This document shows positions 23,464-34,235 of a stretch of 64,000 nt of DNA, piece by piece. The position numbers and the translations under genes were made by a program. Source of the stretch: Linanthus parryae (taxonomy: Eukaryota; Streptophyta; Magnoliopsida; Ericales; Polemoniaceae); contig JALGPY010000002.1 in NCBI GenBank assembly GCA_023055425.1, positions 114,402,088-114,466,087 of the forward strand. Reading direction: 5' to 3'. A model generated the notes under the pieces. It did not search any database, was not told the DNA's origin, and worked only from the letters and a program-made list of their open reading frames with translations. Every line of letters begins with the position of its first letter. Within the stretch, counting starts at the first letter, position 1.

Positions 23464-24150
23464 TCCTGCGGAAGAGCAAGAAAAAGGAGGGAGAAATACC
23501 ACACTTCAGTTTGAATTTTGGAATTCAAGATCTATGCAAAGGAAGACGAACAGTTCCGGTATCGATTTCAGAAATTGGGGACTTGCAAGATCCAATATTG
23601 TTGAAAGATTAAAACGAAGTGGGTTCAAAGATCAAAGCCTCTTCACAAATTCCATAGGTTTACAGATTCAACGCAGTTCAAGGCAAACACTGGTATCTTA
23701 AATCAAAAGTAAACGAGGCCAACCTTGTTTTCTTGAAGCCTGCTTGGATATGCACAATTGGAGAATACGATTTGCAGTTCTGAACTGGTGATTGATTATT
23801 TGGATCTGCTCTCGAAGATCTCCGGGTACCATTCACTTTAAGAGAAAGAAGTGATGCCTTGCAATAATGGGGGATACAAGGTATTTATCCAAAACAATGA
23901 AGGGTTGCGTCCTTTCGATAGTCGAATCGCAACCGTCACCGTCGAATCGCGCAATCACAGGACAAGCTGACGTCACGCCTAAAACCCTAAAGGTCAGACG
24001 GCACGACTCTAGGGGTTTTAGGTCATAATGACACGCACGGGGGCTGAATCTACCCGTATTTGAATTGGTGCGTGGCGGCGACGCGCATGTTGGTTTCCGC
24101 GCATGGAAGTCTATACGGCTATGAGTCTTCACGCGCAGAAAGGGGGCTAA
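23464..24150. other. Region between antisense gene start and 3' LTR, with polypurine tract
   Basis: This probably carries the promoter and 5' UTR of the antisense gene. No clear TATA box is visible in that direction. AGAAAGGGGGCTAA (24137-24150), directly before the 3' LTR TG, is the polypurine tract for plus-strand DNA synthesis. Confidence 0.6.
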
Positions 24151-24776
24151 TGTAGATACTGCTTTCTGACATGACAGATCTTGGCCACGTGGCAACCGTC
24201 TAGCACACCATATTGTGCTCCACACACACTGGATCACCAGCCGAGCTGATCCATGTGGGGGCTGCGAGACAGAGCCCTCGCATACCACTGCACGGGACTT
24301 GTAGGGACTTAGTGGTTTGGAGGCTAGAGTAAGCCCTGTCGCGTGCGAGCCAAGCCCGCACGCGACCTTTAGTAACTGTTTTGAGAGATTTATGGCACGA
24401 GCTCCATAAACACGGTCAAACCGGTCAAACCCGGTCAACCTCGTAACGGTTCCGGTATTCGCGCACCACGTGCTCTAACGGTCCCTATATACTCGGACGA
24501 ACGTGCCGTTATGGTTAAGCTAATTAAGCCGCCATCAATGGGCGCATTAACCACACTACAACGGTCACGTTCTCCAGTATAAATAGATCGTCAACCTTTC
24601 CATACAAGGGAGAACACACTTGCCATACGCGGAAGCTCTGCCAAACCTCTGTCTCTCTCTCAGACATTGCTACTGACTTACTCTCTCCCTACACACACCC
24701 CTACTCTTCCTGTGCGATCCCTGATCCACTACGTACGGTGTACACGGAGGTCTCCCTGCCGGAATCTCTTGTGCCA
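24151..24776 (+). repeat. Tat 3' LTR
   Basis: It starts TGTAGATACTGC and ends CTCTTGTGCCA. It is followed by ACTCT, the imperfect match of CCTCT before the 5' LTR. It is the same length as the 5' LTR with about four internal substitutions. The open frame on its minus strand is a by-product of high GC and has no domain. Confidence 0.9.
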
Positions 24777-25093
24777 ACTCTCAAGTATCTTAAGATCCAT
24801 TTAATTTCCTCCCAATGTTGCTTTACTGGATTACTCATGTACCTGCTCACAACTCCCACTGCATGGGAAATATCTGGCCTAGTACAAACCATAACATACA
24901 TCAATGAACCAATAGCTGAGGCATATGGAGTATTACCCATGTGTTCCCGGTCTTCAACTGTCTTTGGTGAATCATCTTTACTCAATCTAAAATGACCCCC
25001 CAACGGAGTGTTCACACGCTTAGCCTGATCCATGCTGAATCTGCTTAGTACCATATTCACATACTCTGTCTGGGACAAATACAGAGTACCTAT
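24777..25093 (-). pseudogene. Copia RT C-terminal part
   Basis: On the minus strand the frame reads GTLYLSQTEYVNMVLSRFSM, NTPLGGHFRLS, YASAIGSLMYVMVCTRPDIS and HWEEIKWILRYLR, a standard copia RT/RNase H connector. It has no stops. It begins abruptly at the inner edge of a TRIM LTR at 25093; everything upstream (5' LTR, gag, protease, integrase, RT core) is absent. It continues at 11466 across the Tat insertion. Confidence 0.8.
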
Positions 25094-25680
25094 TGTAGGG
25101 AGATTAAGCACCGCGTGAGAGGAGCACCATAGTATGATCTGGGACACCCACTTACCCAAAAGATCAACCTTATGAGTTAGGGCCCGAATCATACTATATT
25201 AACCATCATGTCCACCATCCCGATGTGGGACAAACTGCTCACACATGACACCCAACAATCTCCCCCTTCATGTGTGAGCCCTTCAACATCCTTCTCCTCG
25301 CCCGGAAGCATTTGTCGAATTTCTTGGAATCGCCTTTGTGAAAGTGCACCGGACCACCATCTGCCATACCACCTGCTGGAGCAACACGGGAATTTGACCG
25401 TCTGCTAAACACCTGGTCCAACATTCATGGAGGACCCATCCATGATAACACCGCACATCTCACCCTTGATTCACCACGGCAGCGCGCACGAACCATTGGC
25501 TCCGATACTACTAGTATGGAGGTTAAGCACCGCGAGAGAGGAGCACCATAGTATGATCTGAGACACCCACTTACCCAAAAGATCAACCTTATGAGTTAGG
25601 GCCCAAATCAAACTATATTAAACATGAACCTCATATCCACCATCCCGATGGGACAAACTCCTCACACATGATACCCAACA
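25094..25680 (-). mobile_element. TRIM-like mini-retrotransposon (587 bp)
   Basis: Two direct repeats of about 165 bp, 25094-25257 and 25513-25680, share GTTAAGCACCGCG-type starts and the CATAGTATGATCTG and CCATCCCGATG blocks. On the minus strand the 5' LTR starts TGTTGGGTATCATG. Next to it is GTATCGGAGCCAATGG (about 25496-25510), close to the initiator-Met primer site. AAGGGGGAGAT (25258-25268) is the polypurine tract before the 3' LTR. The interior of about 255 bp has no coding capacity. The outer end carries the TTCAC duplication; the inner end abuts truncated copia pol. Confidence 0.75.
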
Positions 25681-26806
25681 TTCACGTGAAATAGTGTTCA
25701 CGTCTCTACGGAAGTCCACTCCTAGAATTTCACTTGATCCTTCTCAAACCTTTGTGCTAGCTAGGGAAGAAGGAGGAAGAATAAGATCACGCAAAACGAG
25801 ACCAAGAGGTCGTGCCTCCTTGGTGGCCGACGGGCAGGGGACGGGCGGCACCATGGGTTCGGCCCTAGTGTCTTGCTATCTCCTTATTTGTTCTCTCATT
25901 CAATAATGATTTAACATCAAGAGAAAATAAGCTAGGAATTCCCTTATATAGTTAATAACTCCTTATTAACTACATAATAGCCCCAATCCTAATCCTGTCC
26001 ATATACGGCTAACTCCACCTTGCAAATTAGTCCTACTAAGTTTGCATGTGGTTGCGTATTGATCCTTCCATTTAATTAGTCCAATTAATTAATTCATAAG
26101 TCCGGACTAATTCATAGGGAGTGTGACCCCATAGGTTTCTACTTAGTTGGTAGTAACATTTACTAACATGGAGCGGCCTCTAGCAGGACATCTACGCCAC
26201 CCAACAAACAGAAATTGTCAGTAATCCGACAAATCTTGTGACCAATGTTACCGTATTGCATTATCCCTTTATCTCCAATATCAGGATTGGAGACGAGACA
26301 TACAAGTTACACTCGTATATCTAATCCATAGTTTCTCGATCCTGGGAATAATCTTATCCATGCAGATAACATCAATTTCCTATATTGATTTATCTGAGTT
26401 TGGACAGACATTCTATAAGCACTCCCCTTCGAGTGGCCGTGGATATTTGCTCCTGTTATGTGGGAGGGACAAATTTTATCTACAATTACTACCATATCTA
26501 ATCTTGCTTTCTATCATGCCCGATAACTACATTTATAGTTACCCGATTAAGGCGCAACGTTTGATAATATCAAAGCATGATATTTCACAACTAGAGTATC
26601 TAGTGAATTAAAGTCTAAGGATCACAATACCATTGTCACTACGAGAAGCACTTGTGACTTTACATAAATTGTATGTAGCCATCTCGTGGTGGGTCAATCC
26701 AATATGACATTACCCCTAATGCATTCCTATGTGTTAGACTTGATATCTCCATATCAATCTTCCCACATATTAGTCTCGATGCAATACAGTCTTCCTATTC
26801 GTTATA

Positions 26807-28199
26807 GGTTTTTGACACAGATTACACAGCGGAATAAACAATAATTAACTCCATTCAAGACCCTCCAAGGATCACAGTACTAGACATCATAACGATGGTA
26901 AGGGAAGAAATTCATGGGTACCTTAATTGGTTGAATTGAGAACTTCACGTGAAATAGTGTTCACGTCTCTATGGAATTCTAACCTAGAATTGCACCGGAT
27001 CCTTCTCACGCATTTTTGCTAGATAGGGAAGAAGGAGGAAGAAGAAGATCATGCAAAATGAGACCAACAGGCTGTGCAACCTTGGTGGCCGACGGATAGG
27101 GGACAGGCAGCACTAGGGGTTCGGCCCTAGTGTCTTGCTCTCTCCTTGCTTTGTTCTCTCACTCAATAATAATCCAGCATCATGAGAAAATAATCTAGGA
27201 ATGCCCTTATATAGTTAATCACTCATTATTAAGTATATATTAGCCCCGATCCTAATCATGTCCATACACGGATTAGTCCACCTTGAAAATTAGTCCTACT
27301 AAGTTTCCATGTGGTTGCGTATTGATCCTTCTATTTAATTAGTCCAACTAACTAATTTCCAAGTCCGGTATAATCCATAACAAGTGTGACCCCATAGGTT
27401 TCTACTTACTTGGTAGTAACAATTACTAACATACAGCGGCCTCTAGCAAGATATCTACGCCACCCAACTAATAAAAATAGTTACTAATCCGAGAAAACTT
27501 GTGACCAATGTTACCGTATTGCATTATCCTATTGTCTCCAATATTCTGATTAGACACTACAAGTTACACTGGTGTATCCAATCCATAGTTTCTCAATCCT
27601 GGGAATAGTCCTATCCATGCAGATAAAATCAATACCCTATAATTATTTATCTGAGTCTGGTCAGACATTCTTTAAGCACTACCCTTCGAGTGGCCATGGA
27701 TATTTCTCCCGTTATGTGGGAGAGAAAAATACTATCTACATCACTACCATCTCTAAGCTTGCTTCCTATCATGCCCGATAACTACCTTTATAATTACCCG
27801 GTTAAGGCGTAACATTTGATAATATCAAAGCATGATATTTCAGAACTAGAGTATCTAGTGACTTCAAGTCTAAGGACCACAATACCATTGTTAGTACGAG
27901 AAGTAATTGTGACTTTACATAACGTGTATGTAGCTTTCTCGTGGTGGGTCAATCCAATAGGCCATTACCCCTAATGCATACCCATGTGTTAGACTTGATA
28001 TCAATCTACCCTCGTACTAGTCACGATGCAATAGTCTTCCTATTAATTGTAGTATTCGACTATGAATATTTAAGAATATAACATGTATATTCTAAGGACT
28101 TCATTCATGTTAGCATATCTCCATATCGATAACATAATGAATAGTAAGCCCATATAAATGTCACAAGAAATAGATTGCCTCTAGGGCATATTTTCAACA
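26807..28199 (-). mobile_element. Copia LTR, possibly Angela-type (1.4 kb)
   Basis: On the minus strand it begins TGTTGAAAATATGCCCTAGA at 28199, a start I recognise from Angela-type copia LTRs. It runs to about 26807, where TTTTGACACAGATTACACAG matches the ends at 7086 and 10391. It lies head-to-tail against the truncated LTR copy ending at 26806, with no internal region between them. Confidence 0.6.
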
Positions 28200-28560
28200 T
28201 GATCATCCTACTACAACGTCTCACAATAGCATGATAAGAATAAGAATAAGAATTAAACATAGCAAAAACAATTCATCATCTATTAGGTTTAATCAAAACA
28301 TGAATCAAAGTGCATAATTCGCCAAAACGACTTCAAACCTTAGCTCCCATTGAGAAATCCCGATAATAAACTTAGCTATACATTCTCATGATCATAATAG
28401 CAAAAGTTTGTGTGATCATGAGAAAAAACAAAGAAAAACAAGAGAAGAAGAGATCAAGCGAATGATTTTGAGCTCCAAGAGTTCTCCAATGACTTGGAAG
28501 CCTTATTCCCTCTTTCTCCAGCAGCCTCCTCTGCTTCTAGGCCTGGGCACGATTTCTAAT
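28200..28560. other. Unassigned spacer
   Basis: AT-rich sequence with no coding frame or recurring repeat that I can support. Its last 8 bases (TTTCTAAT) are the left target duplication of the hAT element that follows. Confidence 0.4.
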
Positions 28561-29616
28561 CAGGGATGGCAATTGGGTGGGTTTGGAGTTCTTTTCAAGA
28601 AACCCAACTAGACCAGTGGCCGACCCGGAGAAACTAGAAACCCGATTCCACCGAAAACCTAGCACCGCAAACCCGTCCCGTACCCGAAAAATCAGTTCCC
28701 GGTTCTACCGGGTGCCCGACCCTACCCGATGCTCGACCGAGCCGCACACCCCCACCATCAGTCCTTAAAAGAAAAATTTCAGCGGAGTTCTAAAGTTCCC
28801 CGTCGGGAACAATAAATTTTGTAGAGGGGCAAGATTGTACATAAAAATTGAGGAAGGGAGAGGGGGAGAAAGAGAGAGATGTGGCATAAACACGAACATT
28901 TGAAACCTGAAATCGATTTCTAAAAAAAAAATCACAACTTTTGCAGGGCAAACATTCGATCAATCCAAAACCTAGATAAATTTCAACACCAAAACAAAAT
29001 ATTCAAACACTGGTTGAACCCAAAAATTGAAGAAATGTGAATAGTTGTTTCATGGAATCTGAACCAATTGAAGAAGTCTTGTGATTTGGAACAAACCCAT
29101 ATTTAATTCTTCAAATTGGGCTTTGGTGATGGGGCGTAGAGGCCAATTTGGAACCGATTTTGGTCGGCACCCTTGGAATCAACGATAACGCCCTCAAATT
29201 CTCCGATCTGATTATAACTTGCCAGAGTGAAGAACATTAAAACAGAGATAGGAGATGATAAGGATATAGGTGAGAGAGATGATGAAGAGAGAGATATGTG
29301 TTTTGGGTGAAGATAAACGGGCAAAATTTTGAGTGAAGATAAGAGAAAACACTAGAGAGAGATTTAGTTGTTGAAGAAAAAAGTCAAAGATACCAGAGAT
29401 GAACTTTAAGAGTAAACAAGTCGTTACTGAAGCATGTATTCATTCGGGTAAAGTACGGGTGTTGCGGGGGGGGGGGGGGGGTTACCGTACCCGTTGGGAT
29501 TTTTGTATACCCAGACCCGAACCCACCCGAACCCGTTGTTATGCATGCCTGGTTCATACCTGAATAGGGCAGGTTTGGGCAAAACCCAATTTTCTGGACC
29601 CCAACTGCCATCCCTA
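28561..29616. mobile_element. Non-autonomous hAT element (1.06 kb)
   Basis: Inverted ends CAGGGATGGCAATTGGG and the reverse of CCCCAACTGCCATCCCTA are flanked by TTTCTAAT (28553-28560) and TCTCTAAC (29617-29624), 6 of 8 bases matching. Subterminal regions are rich in ACCCG motifs. A run of about 17 G begins near 29465. There is no transposase. Confidence 0.7.
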
Positions 29617-30429
29617 TCTCTAACTTTTTGGCCGAATTTGCAATTCAGTCCCTCCAGTTTGTAACTCTCGGACAAATCATAAACTGATCTTGCGCGGGCC
29701 TTTTCTCCCTCATATGGACTCCGTTTGGGCCTATCTTATATCGTTGGAAAGATCTGAATTTCTACATTCTAAAGGAGTAGGATTTTATCCAAAATTCCCT
29801 ATGTAGCTCCAGCAATAGCCCAGTTAGTGAAGACTGGTCCAGTGCAACTCCACCAGCTCTTCTTCGTTTTTACGTCTTCTTTGATGGACCATATCTTCCT
29901 TGTCCGGCCTTTAATTGAGCTCTGTGACCTACGGTTGAAAAGTACCTAGAGCCTAATTTCTTTTCCACCGGTCTCAAAATAACACACCTTGTAGAACTCA
30001 AGATATCATCCAAAATAGTAAAAGTTGGTCACTTTTTCTCCTTGAACTTCTCTTCTCTTCATTCTCATTAGCCATTCCCGAGCAATTCTCATCTTCCGAA
30101 GTTTGTTCCGTGCCTCCTATAAATCGTTTAGCATTCTTTCATATCATGGAAACTTCAATGAGCATACTAAGCGATTACATTTGACAAATCACATCTAAAA
30201 ACGCAGAGAAACGCCAGGAATAGCAATAAATTACAACAAGCTCATTCTTCACAGAATTGGCCTAAAACTCATACCAATTCATCAAAATCACGCAAAAGGG
30301 TAGTGTATTAACTAAGAAATATAACTCCAACTAAGGAGTTATCACTCCTCGGCCCAGATAAAGAAGAAAAAAATATGTCTTTTATCATCAAATCTACATG
30401 AGATGAAGAATAAGCGCTTATATCATTGT
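29617..30429. other. Unassigned, probably retroelement-derived
   Basis: I see no gene. Phrases such as GTTTGGGCCTATCTTATATCG and the run into the Tat RT relic at about 30430 suggest leader or LTR sequence of an old element, but no boundaries are visible. Confidence 0.3.
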
Positions 30430-31290
30430 TGAAAGAATATATGGATGTTTCACGTGGGAATTCGATGAAATGCCTTGGCTCGACACAAAGGTCACAAAGC
30501 ACAGGTTCAATGTAATACCAAATGAAAAGCCTGTCAAGCAAATCACGCGAAGTTTTAGGCCTGAGGTAGAAGTGAAAAGAAAGGAGGATATAGAAAGTTT
30601 CTGAGAGTTAAATTCATAAAACTCTACATAATCCAACATGGATCACGTAAATCCTTAATTTATTCAAGAATAATAGGAAATTGCGAGTATATGTTTATTT
30701 TAAATATCTTAACCGTTTTTGTCCCAAAGATAATTACCCTTTACCAAACATCGATATCCTTATGGATTCTATAGTCGGTCATCAGATGTTCAACTTTATC
30801 TTAACTGGTTTCATCGGTTGCAATCAAATAAAGATGGATCCATGAGATGCATAAACGACGACATTCATCTCTTCAGTCGGAATATTTTATCAATCTTATG
30901 TGCCGTTTGGATTGAAGAACGCTGGTGCCACTTATCAAAGAGCGATGATGGATCTTTTCCACGACATGATGCACAGGAAAATTGGATTTACGTTGACGAT
31001 CTAGTAATCAAGTCTTGAAGACGAATGATCATCTGAAAGACCTACAAAACGTTTTGAAAGGGGAATGCAATACCAATTGAAAATTAACCCTATGAGATGC
31101 ACATTTGGTGAAACTTTCGGAAAATATCTTGGGATGTGGGATACATAGGGAATTGAGCCTAACCTAGTGATGATCTCATCAGTTACAAGTTTATGATCAC
31201 CAAAATTCCAAGGGGAGCACAAAACATTTCTAGGGGAGTTGTCTTACTTGCGAATGTTCATCCTTGAAATCGCTCATGTTAGCTAGAAAG
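30430..31290 (+). pseudogene. Decayed Tat reverse transcriptase
   Basis: Read across frames it follows the RT at 14763-16130 in order: TWEFDEMPWLD, KPVKQITRSFRPEVEV, FCPKDNYPLPNID, MDSIVGHQMFNF, FGLKNAGATYQRAMMDLFHD, then YVDDLVIKS at about 30995-31018 and the GxxFGKYLG region. Many stops and frameshifts are present. It is too short and broken to function. No LTR could be assigned. Confidence 0.75.
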
Positions 31291-31390
31291 GAGTATTATA
31301 GGGACATATTAATGGAAAAAAGGAAAACTAATGAAAAATGAAATATAAGAGTGAAACTAGGGTTCGTACGAGAGATAAACCACAAAGTAG

Positions 31391-31526
31391 GAGGAAGAAG
31401 AAGAAGAAGAAGAAGAAGAAGAAGAAGAAGAAGAAGAAGAAGAAGAAGAAGAAGAAGAAGAAGAAGAAGAAGAAGAAGAAGAAGAAGAAGAAGAAGAAGA
31501 AGAACAAGAAGAAGAAGAAGAAGAAA
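31391..31526 (+). repeat. GAA/TTC microsatellite 1 (in copia 3' LTR)
   Basis: About 36 uninterrupted GAA units, then a CAA interruption and six more. It lies 50-60 bp inside the LTR edge, the same position as tract 2. Confidence 0.95.
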
Positions 31527-31567
31527 ACAAAAAAATACAATTCTCATTAATAATAAAATTGTGCTAA

Positions 31568-31751
31568 GCGCCATATGTATATACATATGCATATGCATAT
31601 ATATACATTTATGTATATATTTATGTATATATATGCATATATATGTATATATATATACATATGTATATATATACATATATATATATGTATATACATATAG
31701 ATACATATATGTATATATATACATATATGTATATATGTATGTATATATATG
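31568..31751. repeat. AT-rich TATG/CATA microsatellite
   Basis: Mixed ATATAC, ATATGT and ATATAT units over about 180 bp within the same LTR. A shorter version is at 33314-33350 in the partner LTR. Confidence 0.9.
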
Positions 31752-32093
31752 ACCATTAGCTAACATAGAAGAAAGTCACCAGTATGAGAATGCCACGAAA
31801 GAAAAATAAAGAGAGATGATGGAGCTTAAGCGGTTCAGCTAAAACGACATTGTTGTACTAAACTCAAACAAAAGGCTAAGATAAAAAAAAATAAAAAATA
31901 AAAAAAAATATATAAATAGAAGGTTGATCGGACCGAAACTGAAATATGTAGTTTCGTGTTATTACGTTGACACCATTTTCAGTTTAGTCCAGCCAGATAC
32001 CAGCTAGCTTCTCAGCTGCACAAATATACATGTAATTCATACATCCCTGAAGTGACCAAATCTCTGATAAGATGAGTATCTTAATCATTGAGC

Positions 32094-32878
32094 TTAAATT
32101 TTATCATGATAGATTGGATTTCGGGCCAGCTGAATTGCAGAAGAATTGTCACTGAAAAGAGCTGGTTTACACTCCAAAGCAACATTTAGATCTTGAAATA
32201 AAAACAGAAGCCATTGAATCTCACATTCCAACAATGCCAAACCTCTGTACTCAGCCTCTCTAGAGCTTCTGGCAACCACAGTCAAGACAAGAAAAAAATA
32301 TCAAGAAGTAGACCTCCTAGAATCAAAGCAGCCAGCCCAATCTAAATTTGTGTATGCAACAAGCTTCATAGGATAAGTGACTAAAAAATGCAAACCTTAA
32401 TGTTGTAGTGCCTTTATGATATCTCAAAACATGATGAGATGACGCCAAATGCTGATTTGTGGGGTGTGATAAGAACGGACTTAACTTACGCACAGAAAAG
32501 CAACAAATCAGGTCTTGAATTACATAAGTAGAGAAGTTCCCCAATCAATTTTCTATTGAAAACAGCTTCTAAGTCCTTAAGAAGATCACCTGAGAGCATA
32601 CTAAGCTTAGTGGATGCACTCAAAGGAGTGCTAGCGGACTTAAAATCCAAATACCCAGTTGGAAGAGGTTCTGTGATAGTTCCAGCAACAAATTTGGGCT
32701 TATTCTTAGCTCTAAGAGAAAGAATGATTGATTTCTTCCAAGTATAGAAGTTTGAACCATCCGATTTCTCATAAACCAAAATAGCACCAGAATTATCTGA
32801 GTTATGAAAGAAAAAGGAGAAGTAGATTCGATACTTGTTGCGACACATGAGAATTGGAACCATAGCATGCTGAATCAT
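32094..32878 (-). pseudogene. Copia gag fused to RT/RNase H remnants
   Basis: Gag is recognisable by SDNSGAILVYEKSDGSNFYT and LRAKNKPKFVAGTI. It passes within one frame into NRKLIGELLYL, an RT C-terminal sequence, so protease, integrase and most RT are deleted. HVLRYHKGT and then RSSREAEYRGLALLECEIQW with FSDNSSAIQLA (RNase H) follow in other frames. The unit is a deletion derivative that could move only with help. Confidence 0.75.
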
Positions 32879-33057
32879 GAATCGACATTGTAGAAGAAAA
32901 CCACGAACACCAGATCCACTTCAAAGCTAGAACAAACAACTCAAAAAATGACTGAGAAAACAGAGCCACCCGATCTACAACCTCTTTGCCGAACCTGGCT
33001 CTGATACCCAATTGAAAAATGAAATATAAGAGTGAAACTAGGGTTTCGTACGACATA

Positions 33058-33270
33058 GAAGAAGAAGAAGAAGAAGAAGAAGAAGAAGAAGAAGAAGAAG
33101 GAGAAGAAGAAGAAGAAGAAGAAGAAGAAGAAGAAGAAGCAGAAGAAGAAGAAGAAGAAGAAGAAGAAGAAGAAGAAGAAGAAGAAGAAGAAGAAGAAGA
33201 AGAAGATGATGATGATGATGATGATGATGACGATGATGATGATGATGAAGAAGAAGAAGAAGAAGAAAAC
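33058..33270 (+). repeat. GAA microsatellite 2 with embedded GAT block (in copia 5' LTR)
   Basis: GAA units with single GGA and GCA interruptions, then about 14 GAT units (about 33205-33246, one GAC), then GAA again. It lies at the position matching tract 1, so both tracts came from one ancestral LTR tract. Confidence 0.95.
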
Positions 33271-33568
33271 TAGAAATGTGCAATTCTCATAAACAGTGAA
33301 ATGGAGCTAATGACTATATATATATATATATATGTATATATATTTATATAGACCATTAGCTAAAAGATAAGAAAGCCAGCAATAGAAGAATACCACGAAA
33401 GAAAAAAAGAAAACAAATGACGCGGCTTAAGCCGTTAGGCTAAAACAACACTGTTCTACAAAACTCAAGCAAAAGGCTAAGATTAAAAGACTGAAACTTG
33501 CTCGGACGGACACTGAAACATGTAGTTTCATGTCATTACTTTGACAACATTTGTAATTTAGTCCAGCC

Positions 33569-34095
33569 TCGTTGATATTGATTTTTCTACATTCTTCATT
33601 TAAAGCATAATTGAAAGAGTTGATAGATAAGTGGACCCAGTCAAACACCGAGTGCACCGCTGCTACACCCAGTGAAACGCACAAACAACCAAAATCAGTA
33701 CCAACCAATCAACCGTAATAGTAGCTCAAACCACCACCAATCAAGCTTAGAAGGGTTAGATTACCTGGCAAGAGGGCAAGGTTTAAGCTAAGAAAGAGGG
33801 CAGGGTGTAACCAAAAGGAAATTATCTACTCAACACATTTAACCAAAAAAAAAAAAAAAACAAATCACATAGAATCTCATATGAAAACTAAATCCGTAAG
33901 AGACAGAGTGAATGAATAAATTACAAGCTCAACACATTCAATCAGAAGGAAAAAACCAAATCAAGATATAAGTTCCCAGAGGAAAACTAAATCCGTAAAA
34001 GACAGAGTGGGTAAATAAATTACCTGCCCAATAGTGTTAGGTGATGTCGGGCAACATTCGATCTCCTACAGAGAGGGAGGGGGTGCAGATTGAAC
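33569..34095. other. Unassigned flank with a ~99-bp duplication
   Basis: The phrase AAAACTAAATCCGTAA followed by AGACAGAGTG and AATAAATTAC occurs at about 33883 and 33982. Poly-A runs near 33847. On the minus strand TTGGGCAG at about 34026 precedes GTAATTT, which looks like an exon end, but no gene model could be built. Confidence 0.3.
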
Positions 34096-34235
34096 CAGAA
34101 GAAGAAGAAGAAGAAGAAGAAGAAGAAGAAGAAGAAGAAGAAGAAGAAGAAGAAGAAGAAGAAGAAGAAGAAGAAGAAGAAGAAGAAGAAGAAGAAGAAG
34201 AAGAAGAAGAAGAAGAGAAGAACAAGAAGAAGAAG
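34096..34235 (+). repeat. GAA/TTC microsatellite 3
   Basis: About 40 GAA units ending in GAGAAGAACAAGAAG. The flanks do not match the copia LTR that carries tracts 1 and 2, so its origin is separate or its context has been lost. Confidence 0.95.

Larger units (their letters stand above)
11467..24776 (+). mobile_element. Young Tat-clade Ty3/gypsy retrotransposon with antisense gene (13.3 kb)
   Basis: LTRs are at 11467-12092 and 24151-24776, with flanking CCTCT and ACTCT (one mismatch) as the 5-bp target duplication inside the copia pol gene. The order is LTR, PBS, gag-protease, RT, remnant RNase H and integrase, tandem repeats, an antisense spliced PMD gene, PPT, LTR. The long 3' region with tandem repeats and an opposite-strand ORF is characteristic of the Tat clade (Retand, Grande and related elements). 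The two LTRs differ at about four internal positions in 626, so the insertion is young. The sense genes are defective. Confidence 0.9.
10543..25680 (-). mobile_element. Composite copia/TRIM insertion with one TTCAC target duplication
   Basis: TTCAC occurs at 10538-10542 and at 25681-25685. The empty site reads GATTTCACGTG at 7086-7370, so this is one insertion. On the plus strand the ends are TGTTG and CAACA. Yet the left terminal LTR (10543-10863) and the right terminal LTR (25513-25680) belong to different families. From right to left on the minus strand the order is TRIM 5' LTR, PBS, short interior, PPT, TRIM 3' LTR, copia RT C-terminus, RNase H, PPT, copia 3' LTR. A young Tat element splits the copia part. 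Confidence 0.75.
10391..26806 (-). mobile_element. Copia LTR interrupted by the 15-kb composite insertion
   Basis: The left piece is 10391-10542 and the right piece 25681-26806. Joined at the TTCAC duplication, they reproduce the order seen uninterrupted at 7086-7370 and at 26807-28199. The far end is truncated at about 26806, where the next LTR copy begins. The LTR is on the minus strand. It predates the insertion it contains. Confidence 0.7.
31332..33568 (-). mobile_element. Internally deleted copia element with microsatellite-bearing LTRs
   Basis: Two direct repeats, about 31332-31995 and 33013-33568, share TGAAAAATGAAATATAAGAG at one end, GACCATTAGCTAA and CCACGAAAGAAA in the middle, and TTAGTCCAGCC at the other end. 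Directly inside the right repeat lies CAATTGGGTATCAGAGCC (minus strand, about 32996-33014), the copia primer-binding site. This makes the right repeat the 5' LTR. Both LTRs hold a GAA tract and an AT tract. I found no target duplication. Confidence 0.7.

Noticed and set aside
23833..24438. 201-codon open frame on the minus strand
   Set aside because: It lies mainly over the 3' LTR, is shared with the other LTR's antisense and has no domain. It is a by-product of composition.
29465..29482. Run of about 17 G as a possible structure or marker
   Set aside because: A simple homopolymer inside a hAT element; length is unreliable in sequencing.
31296..31766. Long frames over the GAA and AT tracts
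   Set aside because: Poly-Lys, Glu, Arg, Leu or Tyr-Ile translations of microsatellites; not genes.
33019..33273. Poly-Glu/Asp frame
   Set aside because: Translation of the GAA/GAT repeat inside an LTR.
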